64,000 nucleotides of DNA, from positions 62,001 through 126,000 of the forward strand of contig NZ_JAHKJW010000018.1 in NCBI RefSeq assembly GCF_019710745.1, in the 5' to 3' direction. Made by a program: the position numbers and the translations under genes. The notes below the pieces were generated by a model. That model saw nothing but the letters and a program-made list of their open reading frames with translations. It was not told where the DNA came from and did not search any database. Below, one piece after another: positions 7,821 through 16,695 of this stretch (the stretch's first letter is position 1; every line of letters begins with the position of its first letter). Source of the stretch: Streptomyces beigongshangae. GTDB taxonomy: Bacteria > Actinomycetota > Actinomycetes > Streptomycetales > Streptomycetaceae.

Positions 7821-9266
7821 CAGGAACGCCGAGAAGTGCGCGCCCGTGGCGGGCGCGCCGAGGTCGCCGGCGCCGAACGCGACGGACGACGTGGCGGTGA
7901 GGCCGGTCGCGGTGCCGCGCAGCACCCAGACCGCGCCGTTCTGGGCGTTCTCGGCCGTCGAGCCGGCCGCGAGGTCGAGGTGACCGTCGCCGTCGACGTC
8001 CAGGAGCGCGCTGCTGACGCCGAACTGGTCGTCGTTCTCGGCGGCTCCGGGGACCCCGGCGGTGTCCTGGTGGAAGGTCTGCGTACCGGCGCCCGTGACG
8101 CCGGAGGCGCTGCCGGGCACGAGGGCCACCGAACCGGCGTCGGTGAGGTCGCCGATGTCCTCGCCCGGCAGGCCGAGCGCGATGTCGCCGAAGCCGTCGC
8201 CGTTGACGTCCCCGACCGAGACCGTGCTGCCGATCCCGTCGCCCTCCTCCTCGACACCGGGGAAGCCGGGCAGGTCCTGGTCGAAGATCTGGACGCGGTC
8301 CTCGGACAGGCCGGCGGCCGAGCCGAGAGCGAGCTGCACCTTGTCGCCGCTCCAGTAGTTGCCGACCACGACGTCGTCGAACCCGTCGCCGTTCACGTCC
8401 CCGACGCCGGTGCCCACGACGGTGCCCGCGCCCTCCCCGGGCGCCCAGCTGCGGGTGAAGCCCGCGCCGCCGCCGCCGAGCAGCAGCTGGTTGCCCCAGA
8501 CGCCGTCGCCCTCGTAGTGCCAGGCGACGACGTCGTCCTTGCCGTCACCGTTGACGTCGCCGGCCGCGGTGGAGCGGACGGGACCGCTGACCGACTCGCC
8601 GGTCTTCAGGAGGGGCAGGACGGCGGCGGGCGTTCCGGCACGCGAGACGGGGCCCTTCCACACGGTGCCGGTGGCGGCCGTGGGGTCGTCGCCCGCGACG
8701 GTCTGCTGGGCGAACAGGGCGAGGTCCGTCCTGCCGTCGCCGTCGAAGTCACCGGTGGTGGGCGACTGGCCGTACCCGGCTATCGCCGTGCCGCCGGTGA
8801 GTCCGGAGGTGGAACCCCACAGGATGACGGAGCCGGCCTTGCCGCCCGAGATCACCAGGTCGCTGAAGCCGTCGGCATCCAGGTCGCCCTTGGTGAAGTT
8901 GGTCCCGAAGCGCTCGTTCGCGGTGGCGGAGCCGGGGACGCCGCTGGTGGAGCGGCTGATCAGCTTCTTGTTCGCGGGGGAGACACCGTCGGCGGAGCCG
9001 TACGTGACGGCGACGTAGCCCGCCTTCGCCTGGCTGGAGATGGTGGCGTTCGGGGCGGAGACGACCAGGTCGGCGTAACCGTCGCCGTTGAAGTCGTCCT
9101 GCGTGTTCGCGTCCGCGGCCGGTACGGGTACGGGTGCGGCGGCGGGGGCGGCCTGGGCGGTCCCCGCGGTGAGGGCGAAGGCGCCGAATCCTCCTGCGAG
9201 CAGCACCGCGGCTGCCAGGGGTGCGGTGAGACGGGCGGAACGAGTGCTGCGGTGTGCTCGGGACAT
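7815..9266 (-). CDS. Secreted FG-GAP repeat protein (integrin-alpha-like beta-propeller)
   Basis: A 483-residue exported protein: an Arg-containing N-region, a hydrophobic core around residues 13-35 and an AQAAPAA cleavage region, then seven FG-GAP/calcium-binding blades. Each blade carries a DxNxDGxxD-type loop (DFNGDGYAD, DLDADGFSD, DFDGDGRTD, DVNGDGKDD, DVNGDGFDD, DVNGDGFGD, DVDGDGHLD). Such proteins fold as a calcium-stabilised propeller on the cell surface or outside the cell. No enzymatic domain is visible, so adhesion or ligand binding is the best guess. A monocistronic minus-strand gene, terminated by the hairpin at 7744-7781. Confidence 0.88.
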   Translation of the reverse strand: MSRAHRSTRSARLTAPLAAAVLLAGGFGAFALTAGTAQAAPAAAPVPVPAADANTQDDFNGDGYADLVVSAPNATISSQAKAGYVAVTYGSADGVSPANKKLISRSTSGVPGSATANERFGTNFTKGDLDADGFSDLVISGGKAGSVILWGSTSGLTGGTAIAGYGQSPTTGDFDGDGRTDLALFAQQTVAGDDPTAATGTVWKGPVSRAGTPAAVLPLLKTGESVSGPVRSTAAGDVNGDGKDDVVAWHYEGDGVWGNQLLLGGGGAGFTRSWAPGEGAGTVVGTGVGDVNGDGFDDVVVGNYWSGDKVQLALGSAAGLSEDRVQIFDQDLPGFPGVEEEGDGIGSTVSVGDVNGDGFGDIALGLPGEDIGDLTDAGSVALVPGSASGVTGAGTQTFHQDTAGVPGAAENDDQFGVSSALLDVDGDGHLDLAAGSTAENAQNGAVWVLRGTATGLTATSSVAFGAGDLGAPATGAHFSAFLR

Positions 9267-9474
9267 GCGGGAGCCTTTCGAGTCGGTCGCGGCCGAGTCC
9301 GCTTCTGCTCGCGGAATGCCACGTTCACAGGGTTCGACTCGATCGAAGGACCCCCAGTTGTACGCCCCGATGTCATGGGTTCGTAACCGAGGGGACAGGT
9401 GGGGCGCTGAACTGCCCTGTGGTGACGAGGAGTTCAGCGCCTTTCACTGTCGGTCCACTCCGGTCCGGGTACGC

Positions 9475-10278
9475 CTACCAGATCGCCTCGACCCACTCCG
9501 GGTGGTCGATGAACGGGTTCCGGTTGTGCTGGTAGCTGCTGTAGATCAGTTCGTTCCTGCGCTGCTCGGAGGCGCTGGGCGGGTCCTGCTCGTTCCACTG
9601 CTTCAGCACCGAGAGACGGCCGTGGTACGGGACGCTGCCGTTGGTGACGGCGTCGTTGGGCTCCAGGTCGGCCCAGGCGTCGTCGCCCTCGTAGCGGACG
9701 GCCATGTAGAGGATCATCCGGGCCACGTCGCCCTTGACGGCGGAGCGGGGCTCGAAGGAGTTCGAGTCGGTGAGGCTGCCGCCGCTGTTGGTGAAGCCGC
9801 TGCCGCCGAGGTCGAAGTCCTTGTTGCCGCGGATGCTGTTGACCTGGACGTCCTCGGGCCGCAGGTGGTGCAGGTCGGTGCCGGGGCCGGCCGAGGTGCC
9901 GAAGTCGCCGTGCGACTGGGCCCACACGTGCTCGCGGTTCCAGTTGCCGGTGTTGCCGCCGTTGAGCGACTTGCTGCGGGAGATGCCGGAGTACAGCAGG
10001 ACCACGTTGCCGCTGTTGCCGGGGTCCTGGTCGGTGACCTTGAGCGCTTCCCAGACCGCGGAGTACGAGATCTTCGTCTGGTTGCTGATGATCGTGTGCA
10101 GTGAGCCCTTCAGGGCCGTACCGGTCTTGCCGATCGCGTTCGCGTAGTACGTGTCGTCGTACGCGGTGGTGGTGGCCGCGGCCGGAGTCGCGGCGGCCGT
10201 CGGGAGGGTGAGGCCGACGAGGACGGCGGAGACGCCGGCTGCCAGCGCCTTCCACTTGCCGGGCTGCGCAACGGACAT
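9475..10278 (-). CDS. Secreted endonuclease I family nuclease
   Basis: A 267-residue extracellular nuclease. The Sec signal covers about residues 1-35 (ALAAGVSAVLVGLTLP, then PAAATTTAYDD). The beta-beta-alpha-metal core motif NREHVWAQSHG, with the catalytic His, is near residue 118, followed by DLHHLRPEDVQVNSIRGN, typical of endonuclease I (PF04231). Probably degrades extracellular DNA or RNA for nutrients or during mycelial turnover. The ATG at 10278 is chosen because the signal peptide begins there; an in-frame extension to 10389 looks non-coding and has no better ribosome site. The neighbouring FG-GAP gene has its own promoter space of about 200 bp. Confidence 0.9.
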   Translation of the reverse strand: MSVAQPGKWKALAAGVSAVLVGLTLPTAAATPAAATTTAYDDTYYANAIGKTGTALKGSLHTIISNQTKISYSAVWEALKVTDQDPGNSGNVVLLYSGISRSKSLNGGNTGNWNREHVWAQSHGDFGTSAGPGTDLHHLRPEDVQVNSIRGNKDFDLGGSGFTNSGGSLTDSNSFEPRSAVKGDVARMILYMAVRYEGDDAWADLEPNDAVTNGSVPYHGRLSVLKQWNEQDPPSASEQRRNELIYSSYQHNRNPFIDHPEWVEAIW

Positions 10279-11061
10279 ATGGGGTGCCCTTTCCCGAGAA
10301 CGGCACGCGTCCGGACGTGGGGCCGTACCAACGGGTCCGGGTTCTACGCGTGTTGACACTTCGGTCAATCGGGAGCGTGGCATGCACATGAGGCCGGTTG
10401 CGTAACGGGTGGGAGTCGTTCTGGTGACGTTCTCGCATACGACGCAACCCTCGGCCGTTTCCGGTCCGAGGGCTGCGGGGTGGTGGGGTCTACCCCGACT
10501 GGCCGAGGGACGGCCCTGGTTGACGTCCGACGCGTCCGACGCGTCCGGGCGGTAGGGCGTCTGGCCGTTCCGGGAGCCGGCGGAGCCCGTGGACCCGGAC
10601 GAGGAGCCGTCGCCGTACTCGCTCGACGGCGACGGCGACGGCGACGGTGATCCGGGTGAGCGCGAGGACGAGCGCGGCGACGGCGGCGGCGCCGTGCACC
10701 CGTCCCATCACCTGCGGCGATACCGGCCGCATGGGTTCCATGGGAGCAGGCGGAGAGGGCCGCGCTCGCCCCGGTCCCGGAGCCGGCGGCGCCGGAGCCC
10801 TCCTCCGCCGCGGTGCCGTCGGGGCAGAGGCCGGTCGCGGAGTACTCGGCGCCGGCCGGGCACGCCCGAGAACGACCACCTCCACGGCGGCAGGGGCGAC
10901 GACACCCTCTCCGGCGGCGCGGGTGTGAACAAGGTCCACCAGGACTGAGCCAGACCCACACCGGTGCTCCGACGGCGGCGGGCACGCCCACCGCGTGCCC
11001 GCTGTCCGGAATTCACGGCCAGTACCCTCCCCCTCAACCCGCCTCCCCCTACCGTGACGCC
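10279..11061. other. 783-bp gene-poor region with decayed fragments
   Basis: No intact gene is supportable. It holds a hairpin (CCCTCGG at 10448-10454 pairing with CCGAGGG at 10466-10472), a GAC-GGC repeat near 10625-10650, a minus-strand Ser/Pro-rich open stretch at about 10500-10700 that lacks a start, and a short plus-strand RTX-type tail listed separately. The mix of partial frames suggests decay. Confidence 0.6.
10859..10948 (+). pseudogene. Remnant of a hemolysin-type (RTX) calcium-binding protein
   Basis: The last 29 codons of this frame read GTPENDHLHGGRGDDTLSGG and then end VNKVHQD before the stop. This matches the glycine/aspartate nonapeptide of RTX calcium-binding proteins and the VHQD-like end seen in some actinomycete members. 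Upstream of it the same frame becomes Arg/Pro-rich and loses all similarity, and I find no start or other repeats. It looks like the 3' scrap of a deleted gene; a chance match is possible but unlikely given two consecutive GGxGxD-type units. Confidence 0.55.
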
Positions 11062-12135
11062 ATGCGCCTGCGATCCGTACTCGCCGCCCTCACCGCCGGG
11101 CTGGCCGCCGTCACCTGTGTCACCGCCGCCGGGTCCGCCACCGCCCACGGCGGCGGGCCCGCCGCCCCGTCGCGCGGCGGCGCCTGCTCCTCCGCCGTCT
11201 CCCTCGACGGTTTCTCCGACGCCCTCGACAAGACGACGTACGACGGCACGTTCGTCGGCAACTTCTCCGCGCTGGCCGTGGACCGGGACGGGGCCCTCCT
11301 CGCGCTGTCCGACCGGTCCGCCCTCTTCACCCTGGACCCGAGGACACTGCGGCCCCGCTCCGTCGTACCGCTGGCCGACGAGGGCGGTGCCGCGCTGGAC
11401 TCCGAGGGGCTCGTCGTCGACCGCGACGGCACCCGGCTGGTGTCGTCCGAGACCGAGCCGTCGGTACGCCGGTACGGGCGGGACGGCGCCGTGCTGGGCC
11501 GCCTCCCCGTGCCGGACGCCCTGCGTGTCGCCCCGGCCGGCCGCGCCGCCCCGAACCAGACCTTCGAGGCGCTGACCCTCCTCCCCGGCGGCCGCACCCT
11601 GCTGGCCGGCATGGAGGGCTCCCTGTCCGGCGACACCCCCGGCGTCGTACGCCTCCAGACCTGGCAGCGCAAGGGCGGTCACGGCGGTCACGGCGGTCGC
11701 GGTGGCCAGGACTTCCGGCTCGCCGCCCAGTACGGCTACCGAGCCGACACGGGCCTCGGTGTCGTCGAGACCGCCGCCACCCCCGACGGCCGCCTCCTCG
11801 TCCTGGAGCGCGGCTTCACGGCCGGGGTCGGCAACACGGTCCGCCTCTACCTCGCCGACCTCCGCCGCGCCACGGACACCGGCCGCATCGAGGCGCTGAC
11901 CGGCCAGGACGGCGTACGCCTCGTCCGCAAGACCCTGCTCGCCGACCTCGTGGACTGCCCCTCCCTCGGCGCGACCGCCAAGCAGCCGCAGCCCAATCCG
12001 CTCCTCGACAACATCGAGGGCATGACGATCACCGGCCGCGCCCGCGGCGGTGCTCTCAAGGTCCTCCTGGCCAGCGACGACAACCAGAGCGCCACCCAGA
12101 CGACCCGCTTCTACTCCCTGCGCGTACGCCTCTGA
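11062..12135 (+). CDS. Secreted esterase-like activity of phytase family protein
   Basis: A 357-residue protein with an N-terminal Sec signal (MRLRSVLAALTAGLAAVTCV, cleavage near residue 29). The body matches the beta-propeller phytase-esterase family PF13449: FVGNFSALAVDRDG, LDSEGLVVDRDGT, NQTFEALTLLPGG and DNIEGMTI, in which the acidic residues of SEG and NIEG motifs are conserved. Probably an extracellular phosphoesterase; substrate unknown. Residues about 205-212 are a short Gly/His repeat. The ATG is preceded by a non-coding tract, and the gene stands alone, ending about 115 bp before the exporter gene. Confidence 0.8.
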   Translation: MRLRSVLAALTAGLAAVTCVTAAGSATAHGGGPAAPSRGGACSSAVSLDGFSDALDKTTYDGTFVGNFSALAVDRDGALLALSDRSALFTLDPRTLRPRSVVPLADEGGAALDSEGLVVDRDGTRLVSSETEPSVRRYGRDGAVLGRLPVPDALRVAPAGRAAPNQTFEALTLLPGGRTLLAGMEGSLSGDTPGVVRLQTWQRKGGHGGHGGRGGQDFRLAAQYGYRADTGLGVVETAATPDGRLLVLERGFTAGVGNTVRLYLADLRRATDTGRIEALTGQDGVRLVRKTLLADLVDCPSLGATAKQPQPNPLLDNIEGMTITGRARGGALKVLLASDDNQSATQTTRFYSLRVRL

Positions 12136-12174
12136 GCACTCGGGGCCGGGCAACGCGTATGACGTGAATTGTTG

Positions 12175-12245
12175 CGGAGGGATGAAATCCGGTTCCCTCC
12201 GTGTTGGTGCCTTCCGGACCACCAGGACGGAAGAGGGAAGGCACC
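12175..12245 (+). promoter_or_regulatory. Structured leader with SD-sequestering hairpin and overlapping mini-ORF
   Basis: A perfect 10-bp inverted repeat (GGTGCCTTCC at 12206-12215, GGAAGGCACC at 12236-12245) folds the GGGAAGG Shine-Dalgarno of the exporter gene into a stem. An alternative inner pairing (CTTCCG 12211-12216 with CGGAAG 12228-12233) excludes it. A further 7-bp stem (12175-12181 with 12195-12201) sits upstream. A 23-codon ORF (12182-12253, MKSGSLRVGAF...) crosses the whole structure and overlaps the exporter GTG by GTGA. This looks like a translational switch; its signal is unknown. Confidence 0.5.
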
Positions 12246-12249
12246 AGGA

Positions 12250-15200
12250 GTGACAACGCAGCGGGGATGGGCACGGCGGCTGGCCGGGTACGCCTGGCGG
12301 TACCCGAAGGACGTCGTGCTCGCGCTGGGCGCCTCGCTCGGGGGCATGGCCGTCATGGCCCTCGTCCCGCTGATCACCAAGGTGATCATCGACGACGTCA
12401 TCGGGGACGGCTCCCGTGACATGGCCCCCTGGGCCGGCGCGCTCCTCGGCGCCGGTGTCGTCGTCTACGTCCTCACCTACATCCGCCGCTACTACGGCGG
12501 CCGCCTCGCGCTCGACGTCCAGCACGACCTGCGCACCGACATGTACGGGACGATCGTCCGCCTCGACGGCAGGCGCCAGGACGAGCTGTCGACCGGCCAG
12601 GTGGTGGGGCGCGCGACCAGCGACCTCCAGCTGATCCAGGGCCTGCTCTTCATGCTCCCGATGACGATCGGGAACATCCTCCTCTTCCTGATCTCCCTCG
12701 GGATCATGGCCTGGCTGTCGCCGCCGCTCACCCTCGTCGCCCTTGCCGTCGCCCCCGCGATCTGGTTCATCGCCCGCCGCAGCCGCTCCAGGCTGCACCC
12801 GGCGACCTGGTACGCCCAGGCGCAGGCCGCCGCCGTGGCCGGGGTCGTCGACGGCTCGGTCAGCGGCGTACGGGTCGTCAAGGGCTTCGGGCAGGAGGAC
12901 CAGGAGACCGGGAAGCTCCGTGCGATCGGCCGCAGGCTCTTCGCGGGGCGCCTGCGCACGGTCCGCCTCAACTCGAAGTACACCCCCGCCCTCCAGGCGG
13001 TCCCGGCCCTCGGCCAGGTCGCCATGCTGGCGCTCGGCGGCTGGCTGGCGGTACGGGGCCAGGTCACCCTGGGCACGTTCGTGGCCTTCTCCTCCTACCT
13101 CGCCCAGCTCGTGGGCCCGGTGCGGATGCTCGCCATGGTCCTCACGGTCGGCCAGCAGGCGCGGGCCGGCGCCGAACGCGTCCTGGAGCTGATCGACACC
13201 CGGCCGTCGATGGAGGACGGCACGAAGACCCTCCCGGCCGACGCGCCCGCGACCGTCGAGTTCGACGGCGTGTCCTTCGGCTACGAGGACGACCGCCCGG
13301 TCCTCAGCGGCCTCAGCCTCGAGATCCGCGCCGGCGAGACCCTCGCGGTCGTCGGCTCGTCCGGCTCCGGCAAGTCCACCGTCTCCCTGCTGCTGCCCCG
13401 CTTCTACGACGTGACCGGCGGCGCGGTCCTCGTCGGCGGCCTCGACGTGCGCGAGCTGACCCTCGACTCGCTGCGGGCCGCCATCGGGCTCGTCCCCGAG
13501 GACTCCTTCCTCTTCTCGGACACCGTGGCCTCCAACATCGCGTACGGCCGCCCCGGGGCCACCCGGGAGGAGATCGAGACGGCGGCCCGGGCCGCGCAGG
13601 CGCACGGGTTCATCACCGCGCTGCCCGACGGCTACGACACCAAGGTCGGCGAGCACGGCCTCACCCTCTCCGGCGGCCAGCGCCAGCGCGTGGCCCTGGC
13701 CCGCGCGATCCTCACCGACCCGCGCCTGCTGGTCCTCGACGACGCGACCTCCGCCGTCGACGCCCGGGTCGAGCACGAGATCCACGAGGCCCTGCGCGGT
13801 GTCATGGCGGGCCGCACCACCCTCCTCATCGCCCACCGCCGCTCCACCCTCAACCTCGCCGACCGCATCGCCGTCCTCGACGGCGGGCGCCTCGCCGACA
13901 TCGGCACGCACGAGGAGCTGACCGAGCGCTCGCCGCTCTACCGCAAACTGCTCACCGACCCGGACGAGCTGGGCGGGGTCTCGCCCGGCCACGCCAGGCC
14001 GTCCTGTCCGGCGGACGGGACGCAGGACACCTCCGTACGCGACGAGCTGGACGCGGAGTTCGACGCCGAGCGCGGTGTCACCCCGCGCCTGTGGAGCGGC
14101 GACCGCGAGCCCAAGGACATGGCGCTGGCCGGTACGCCCGCCACCCCCGAACTCCTCGCCCAGGTCGACGCCCTGCCGCCCGCCACCGACACCCCGGACA
14201 TCGACGAGGCGCGCGCGGTCACGCCGGAGGACTCGTACGGGCTGCGGCGGCTGCTGCGCGGCTTCGGGCTCCCGCTGCTCCTCAGCCTCGGCCTGGTCGC
14301 CGCCGACGCGGGGATGGGCCTGCTGCTGCCGGTCCTGATCCGGCACGGCATCGACGAGGGCGTCACGCAGGCGGCGATCGGCGGTGTGTGGGCGGCCTCG
14401 GCGATCGCCCTGCTCAGCGTGCTCGTCCAGTGGGCGGCGCAGACCGGCGAGATCCGGATGACCGGACGCACCGGCGAACGGGTCCTGTACTCGCTGCGGC
14501 TGAAGATCTTCGCGCAGCTCCAGCGGCTCGGGCTCGACTACTACGAGCGGGAGCTGACCGGCCGGATCATGACCCGGATGACGACGGACGTGGACGCCCT
14601 GTCCACGTTCCTCCAGACCGGCCTGGTCACCGCCTTCGTCTCCGTCGTCACCTTCTTCGGCATCATGGCCGCGCTGCTCGTGATCGACCTGCAGCTCGCG
14701 CTGGTCGTCTTCCTGACCCTGCCGCCGCTGGTCGTCGGCACGTTCTTCTTCCGCCGCTCCAGCGTCAAGGCGTACGAACTCGCCCGTGAGCGGGTGTCCG
14801 TGGTGAACGCGGACCTCCAGGAGTCGGTGTCGGGGCTGCGCATCCTCCAGGCGTTCCGCCGCGAGGGGGAGGGCGCCGGGCGCTTCGCGCGGGGCAGCGA
14901 CAGCTACCGCCAGGCCCGTATCCGCGGGCAGTGGCTCATTTCGATCTACTTCCCGTTCGTGCAGCTGCTGTCCTCGGTGGCCGCCACCGCCGTGCTCGTC
15001 GTGGGCGCGGCGAGGGTCGACGCGGGCACCCTCACCACCGGCGCGCTGGTGGCGTACCTCCTCTACATCGACCTGTTCTTCGCGCCCGTGCAGCAGCTCT
15101 CGCAGGTCTTCGACGGCTACCAGCAGGCGACCGTCTCACTCGGCCGCATCCAGGAGCTGCTGCGGGAGCCGACGTCCACCACGGCCGCCGCCGAGCCCCT

Positions 15201-15984
15201 CGACGTGCCGTCCCTGCGCGGCGAGATCGCCTTCGAGGACGTGGACTTCGCGTACGGCCGCCCCGGCGAACCGGACGCCGAGGAGGCGCTCAGCGGGGTC
15301 CGGCTGCGCATCCCGGCCGGGCAGACCGTCGCGTTCGTCGGCGAGACGGGCGCGGGCAAGTCGACCCTGGTCAAACTGGTGGCCCGGTTCTACGACCCCA
15401 CCGGCGGCCGGGTCACGGTCGACGGCACGGACCTGCGCGCGCTCGACCTGACCGCGTACCGGCACCGGCTCGGTGTCGTCCCGCAGGAGGCGTACCTGTT
15501 CCAGGGCACGGTCCGGGACGCCATCGCGTACGGCCGTCCGGACGCCACCGACGCCGAGGTGGAGGCGGCGGCCCGCGCGGTCGGCGCGCACGACATGATC
15601 GCCACGCTGGACGGCGGCTACCTCCACGGGGTCGCCGAGCGCGGGCGCAACCTCTCCGCCGGACAGCGCCAGCTGATCGCGCTGGCCCGCGCCGAGCTGG
15701 TCGACCCGGACATCCTGCTCCTCGACGAGGCCACGGCCGCGCTCGACCTGGCCACCGAGGCGCAGGTCAACCAGGCCACCGACCGCATAGCGGGCCGCCG
15801 CACCACACTGGTGGTCGCCCACCGGCTGACCACGGCCGCCCGGGCGGACCGGGTCGTGGTGATGGCCGGCGGCCGGGTCGCGGAGGACGGCACGCACGAC
15901 GAGCTGCTCGCGCTCGGCGGCCGGTACGCGCGGCTGTGGCGGACGTTCGTGGGGGAGCCGGACCCGGTCGGCACCGTGAGGTGA
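12250..15984 (+). CDS. Single-chain heterodimer-type ABC exporter (TMD-NBD-TMD-NBD)
   Basis: A 1244-residue inner-membrane exporter made of two fused half-transporters. TMD1 spans about residues 10-300. NBD1 has Walker A GSSGSGKST near 370, LSGGQRQ near 473 and Walker B LLVLDDATSAVD near 494. A linker of about 70 acidic residues follows, then TMD2 from about 670. NBD2 has GETGAGKST near 1031, LSAGQRQ near 1134 and LLLDEATAALD near 1155. NBD1 has Asp where the catalytic Glu belongs, and NBD2 has an LSAGQ signature, so one composite ATP site is degenerate, as in asymmetric multidrug or lipid exporters. GTG at 12250 is chosen by homology start and the upstream GGGAAGG. Substrate unknown. Confidence 0.9.
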   Translation: MTTQRGWARRLAGYAWRYPKDVVLALGASLGGMAVMALVPLITKVIIDDVIGDGSRDMAPWAGALLGAGVVVYVLTYIRRYYGGRLALDVQHDLRTDMYGTIVRLDGRRQDELSTGQVVGRATSDLQLIQGLLFMLPMTIGNILLFLISLGIMAWLSPPLTLVALAVAPAIWFIARRSRSRLHPATWYAQAQAAAVAGVVDGSVSGVRVVKGFGQEDQETGKLRAIGRRLFAGRLRTVRLNSKYTPALQAVPALGQVAMLALGGWLAVRGQVTLGTFVAFSSYLAQLVGPVRMLAMVLTVGQQARAGAERVLELIDTRPSMEDGTKTLPADAPATVEFDGVSFGYEDDRPVLSGLSLEIRAGETLAVVGSSGSGKSTVSLLLPRFYDVTGGAVLVGGLDVRELTLDSLRAAIGLVPEDSFLFSDTVASNIAYGRPGATREEIETAARAAQAHGFITALPDGYDTKVGEHGLTLSGGQRQRVALARAILTDPRLLVLDDATSAVDARVEHEIHEALRGVMAGRTTLLIAHRRSTLNLADRIAVLDGGRLADIGTHEELTERSPLYRKLLTDPDELGGVSPGHARPSCPADGTQDTSVRDELDAEFDAERGVTPRLWSGDREPKDMALAGTPATPELLAQVDALPPATDTPDIDEARAVTPEDSYGLRRLLRGFGLPLLLSLGLVAADAGMGLLLPVLIRHGIDEGVTQAAIGGVWAASAIALLSVLVQWAAQTGEIRMTGRTGERVLYSLRLKIFAQLQRLGLDYYERELTGRIMTRMTTDVDALSTFLQTGLVTAFVSVVTFFGIMAALLVIDLQLALVVFLTLPPLVVGTFFFRRSSVKAYELARERVSVVNADLQESVSGLRILQAFRREGEGAGRFARGSDSYRQARIRGQWLISIYFPFVQLLSSVAATAVLVVGAARVDAGTLTTGALVAYLLYIDLFFAPVQQLSQVFDGYQQATVSLGRIQELLREPTSTTAAAEPLDVPSLRGEIAFEDVDFAYGRPGEPDAEEALSGVRLRIPAGQTVAFVGETGAGKSTLVKLVARFYDPTGGRVTVDGTDLRALDLTAYRHRLGVVPQEAYLFQGTVRDAIAYGRPDATDAEVEAAARAVGAHDMIATLDGGYLHGVAERGRNLSAGQRQLIALARAELVDPDILLLDEATAALDLATEAQVNQATDRIAGRRTTLVVAHRLTTAARADRVVVMAGGRVAEDGTHDELLALGGRYARLWRTFVGEPDPVGTVR

Positions 15985-16023
15985 CGTGAACACGGTGACG
16001 TGAATACAAGGTGACGTGAATAC
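15980..16023. repeat. Three direct repeats GGTGACGTGAAYAC
   Basis: Copies begin at 15980, 15994 and 16010. The first overlaps the exporter stop codon and the spacing (14, 16 bp) is uneven. TGACGT is itself palindromic. They could be operator half-sites for the small secreted-protein gene downstream, or a replication-slippage product. Confidence 0.7.
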
Positions 16024-16131
16024 GCGGAAAAACCGCAACCGGTGGGTAGGGCAACCGTGCGCCGTACGCCATGCGTCCGTACAGCAGTACGTACTCGGGT
16101 ACGCCGAACCGCGGGCCGTGGAGGGACAGCA

Positions 16132-16524
16132 GTGGACATGGGCGTGATACGCCGACGCCTCGCGCTCGGCACGGCCGTGCTGACGGCGTCCGGGCTGCTG
16201 GCGGTCGCGGGCCCGGCGGTGGGCGACGCGTCGGCGGCGACCCTGTGCGCCGGCCGGAAGGTGCGCACGCTGGCCTTCTCCACCGGGCACGTGGACGTCC
16301 ACAAGAAGAGCGGCTACGTGTGCGCGGTGACCTACCCCAAGAAGGTGGGCGCCCGCCGTTACATGATGGTCAGCGTGCAGGCCCGCGGGAGCGAACGGGT
16401 GCCCAACGCGGGCCGGTTCACGAGGTACGCGGGCCCGGTGCGGGTGCACGCGGGCCACCGCTGCGTACGGATCAAGGGCGCCGTCGGCTCGGGTTCGGTC
16501 GGCACGGGCTGGATCCTCTGCTGA
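16132..16524 (+). CDS. Small secreted protein with four cysteines (unknown function)
   Basis: I do not recognise this 130-residue protein. It begins with a positively charged N-region and hydrophobic segment (LALGTAVLTASGLLAVAG) ending in GDASAAT, a Sec signal. The mature part of about 95 residues is basic, strand-rich and has exactly four Cys (in TLCAG, YVCAV, HRCVR and the C-terminal WILC), suggesting two disulfides in a compact beta fold. The GTG at 16132 is chosen because GGAGGG sits 6 bases upstream; the ATG six bases further on is a weaker choice. An exported structural or inhibitory protein is plausible, but nothing shows it. Confidence 0.7.
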   Translation: MDMGVIRRRLALGTAVLTASGLLAVAGPAVGDASAATLCAGRKVRTLAFSTGHVDVHKKSGYVCAVTYPKKVGARRYMMVSVQARGSERVPNAGRFTRYAGPVRVHAGHRCVRIKGAVGSGSVGTGWILC

Positions 16525-16695
16525 CCCGTCCCGTGCCTTCTCCTCCGGCCCGTCGACTGACCTCTCTCCTGCTTCTCCCCTGCTTCTCTCCTGACTTGTT
16601 CCGCCACTTGTCCGTAATGACCCGGACATCCCCTGGTGTGACCGCTGTCGCTCGGATAAGTTCCGGCGGACATCTGCGTATTCAGGGGAGAACGC

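Noticed and set aside
10700..10780. A SHGTHAAGIAAGDGTGA reading resembling the subtilisin His motif on the minus strand
   Set aside because: No Asp or Ser motif accompanies it, neighbouring residues are Arg runs, and the frame has no start; a chance match.
10708..14346. A long minus-strand frame across the esterase-like and exporter genes
   Set aside because: It crosses the clear plus-strand genes and has no domain similarity that I can see.
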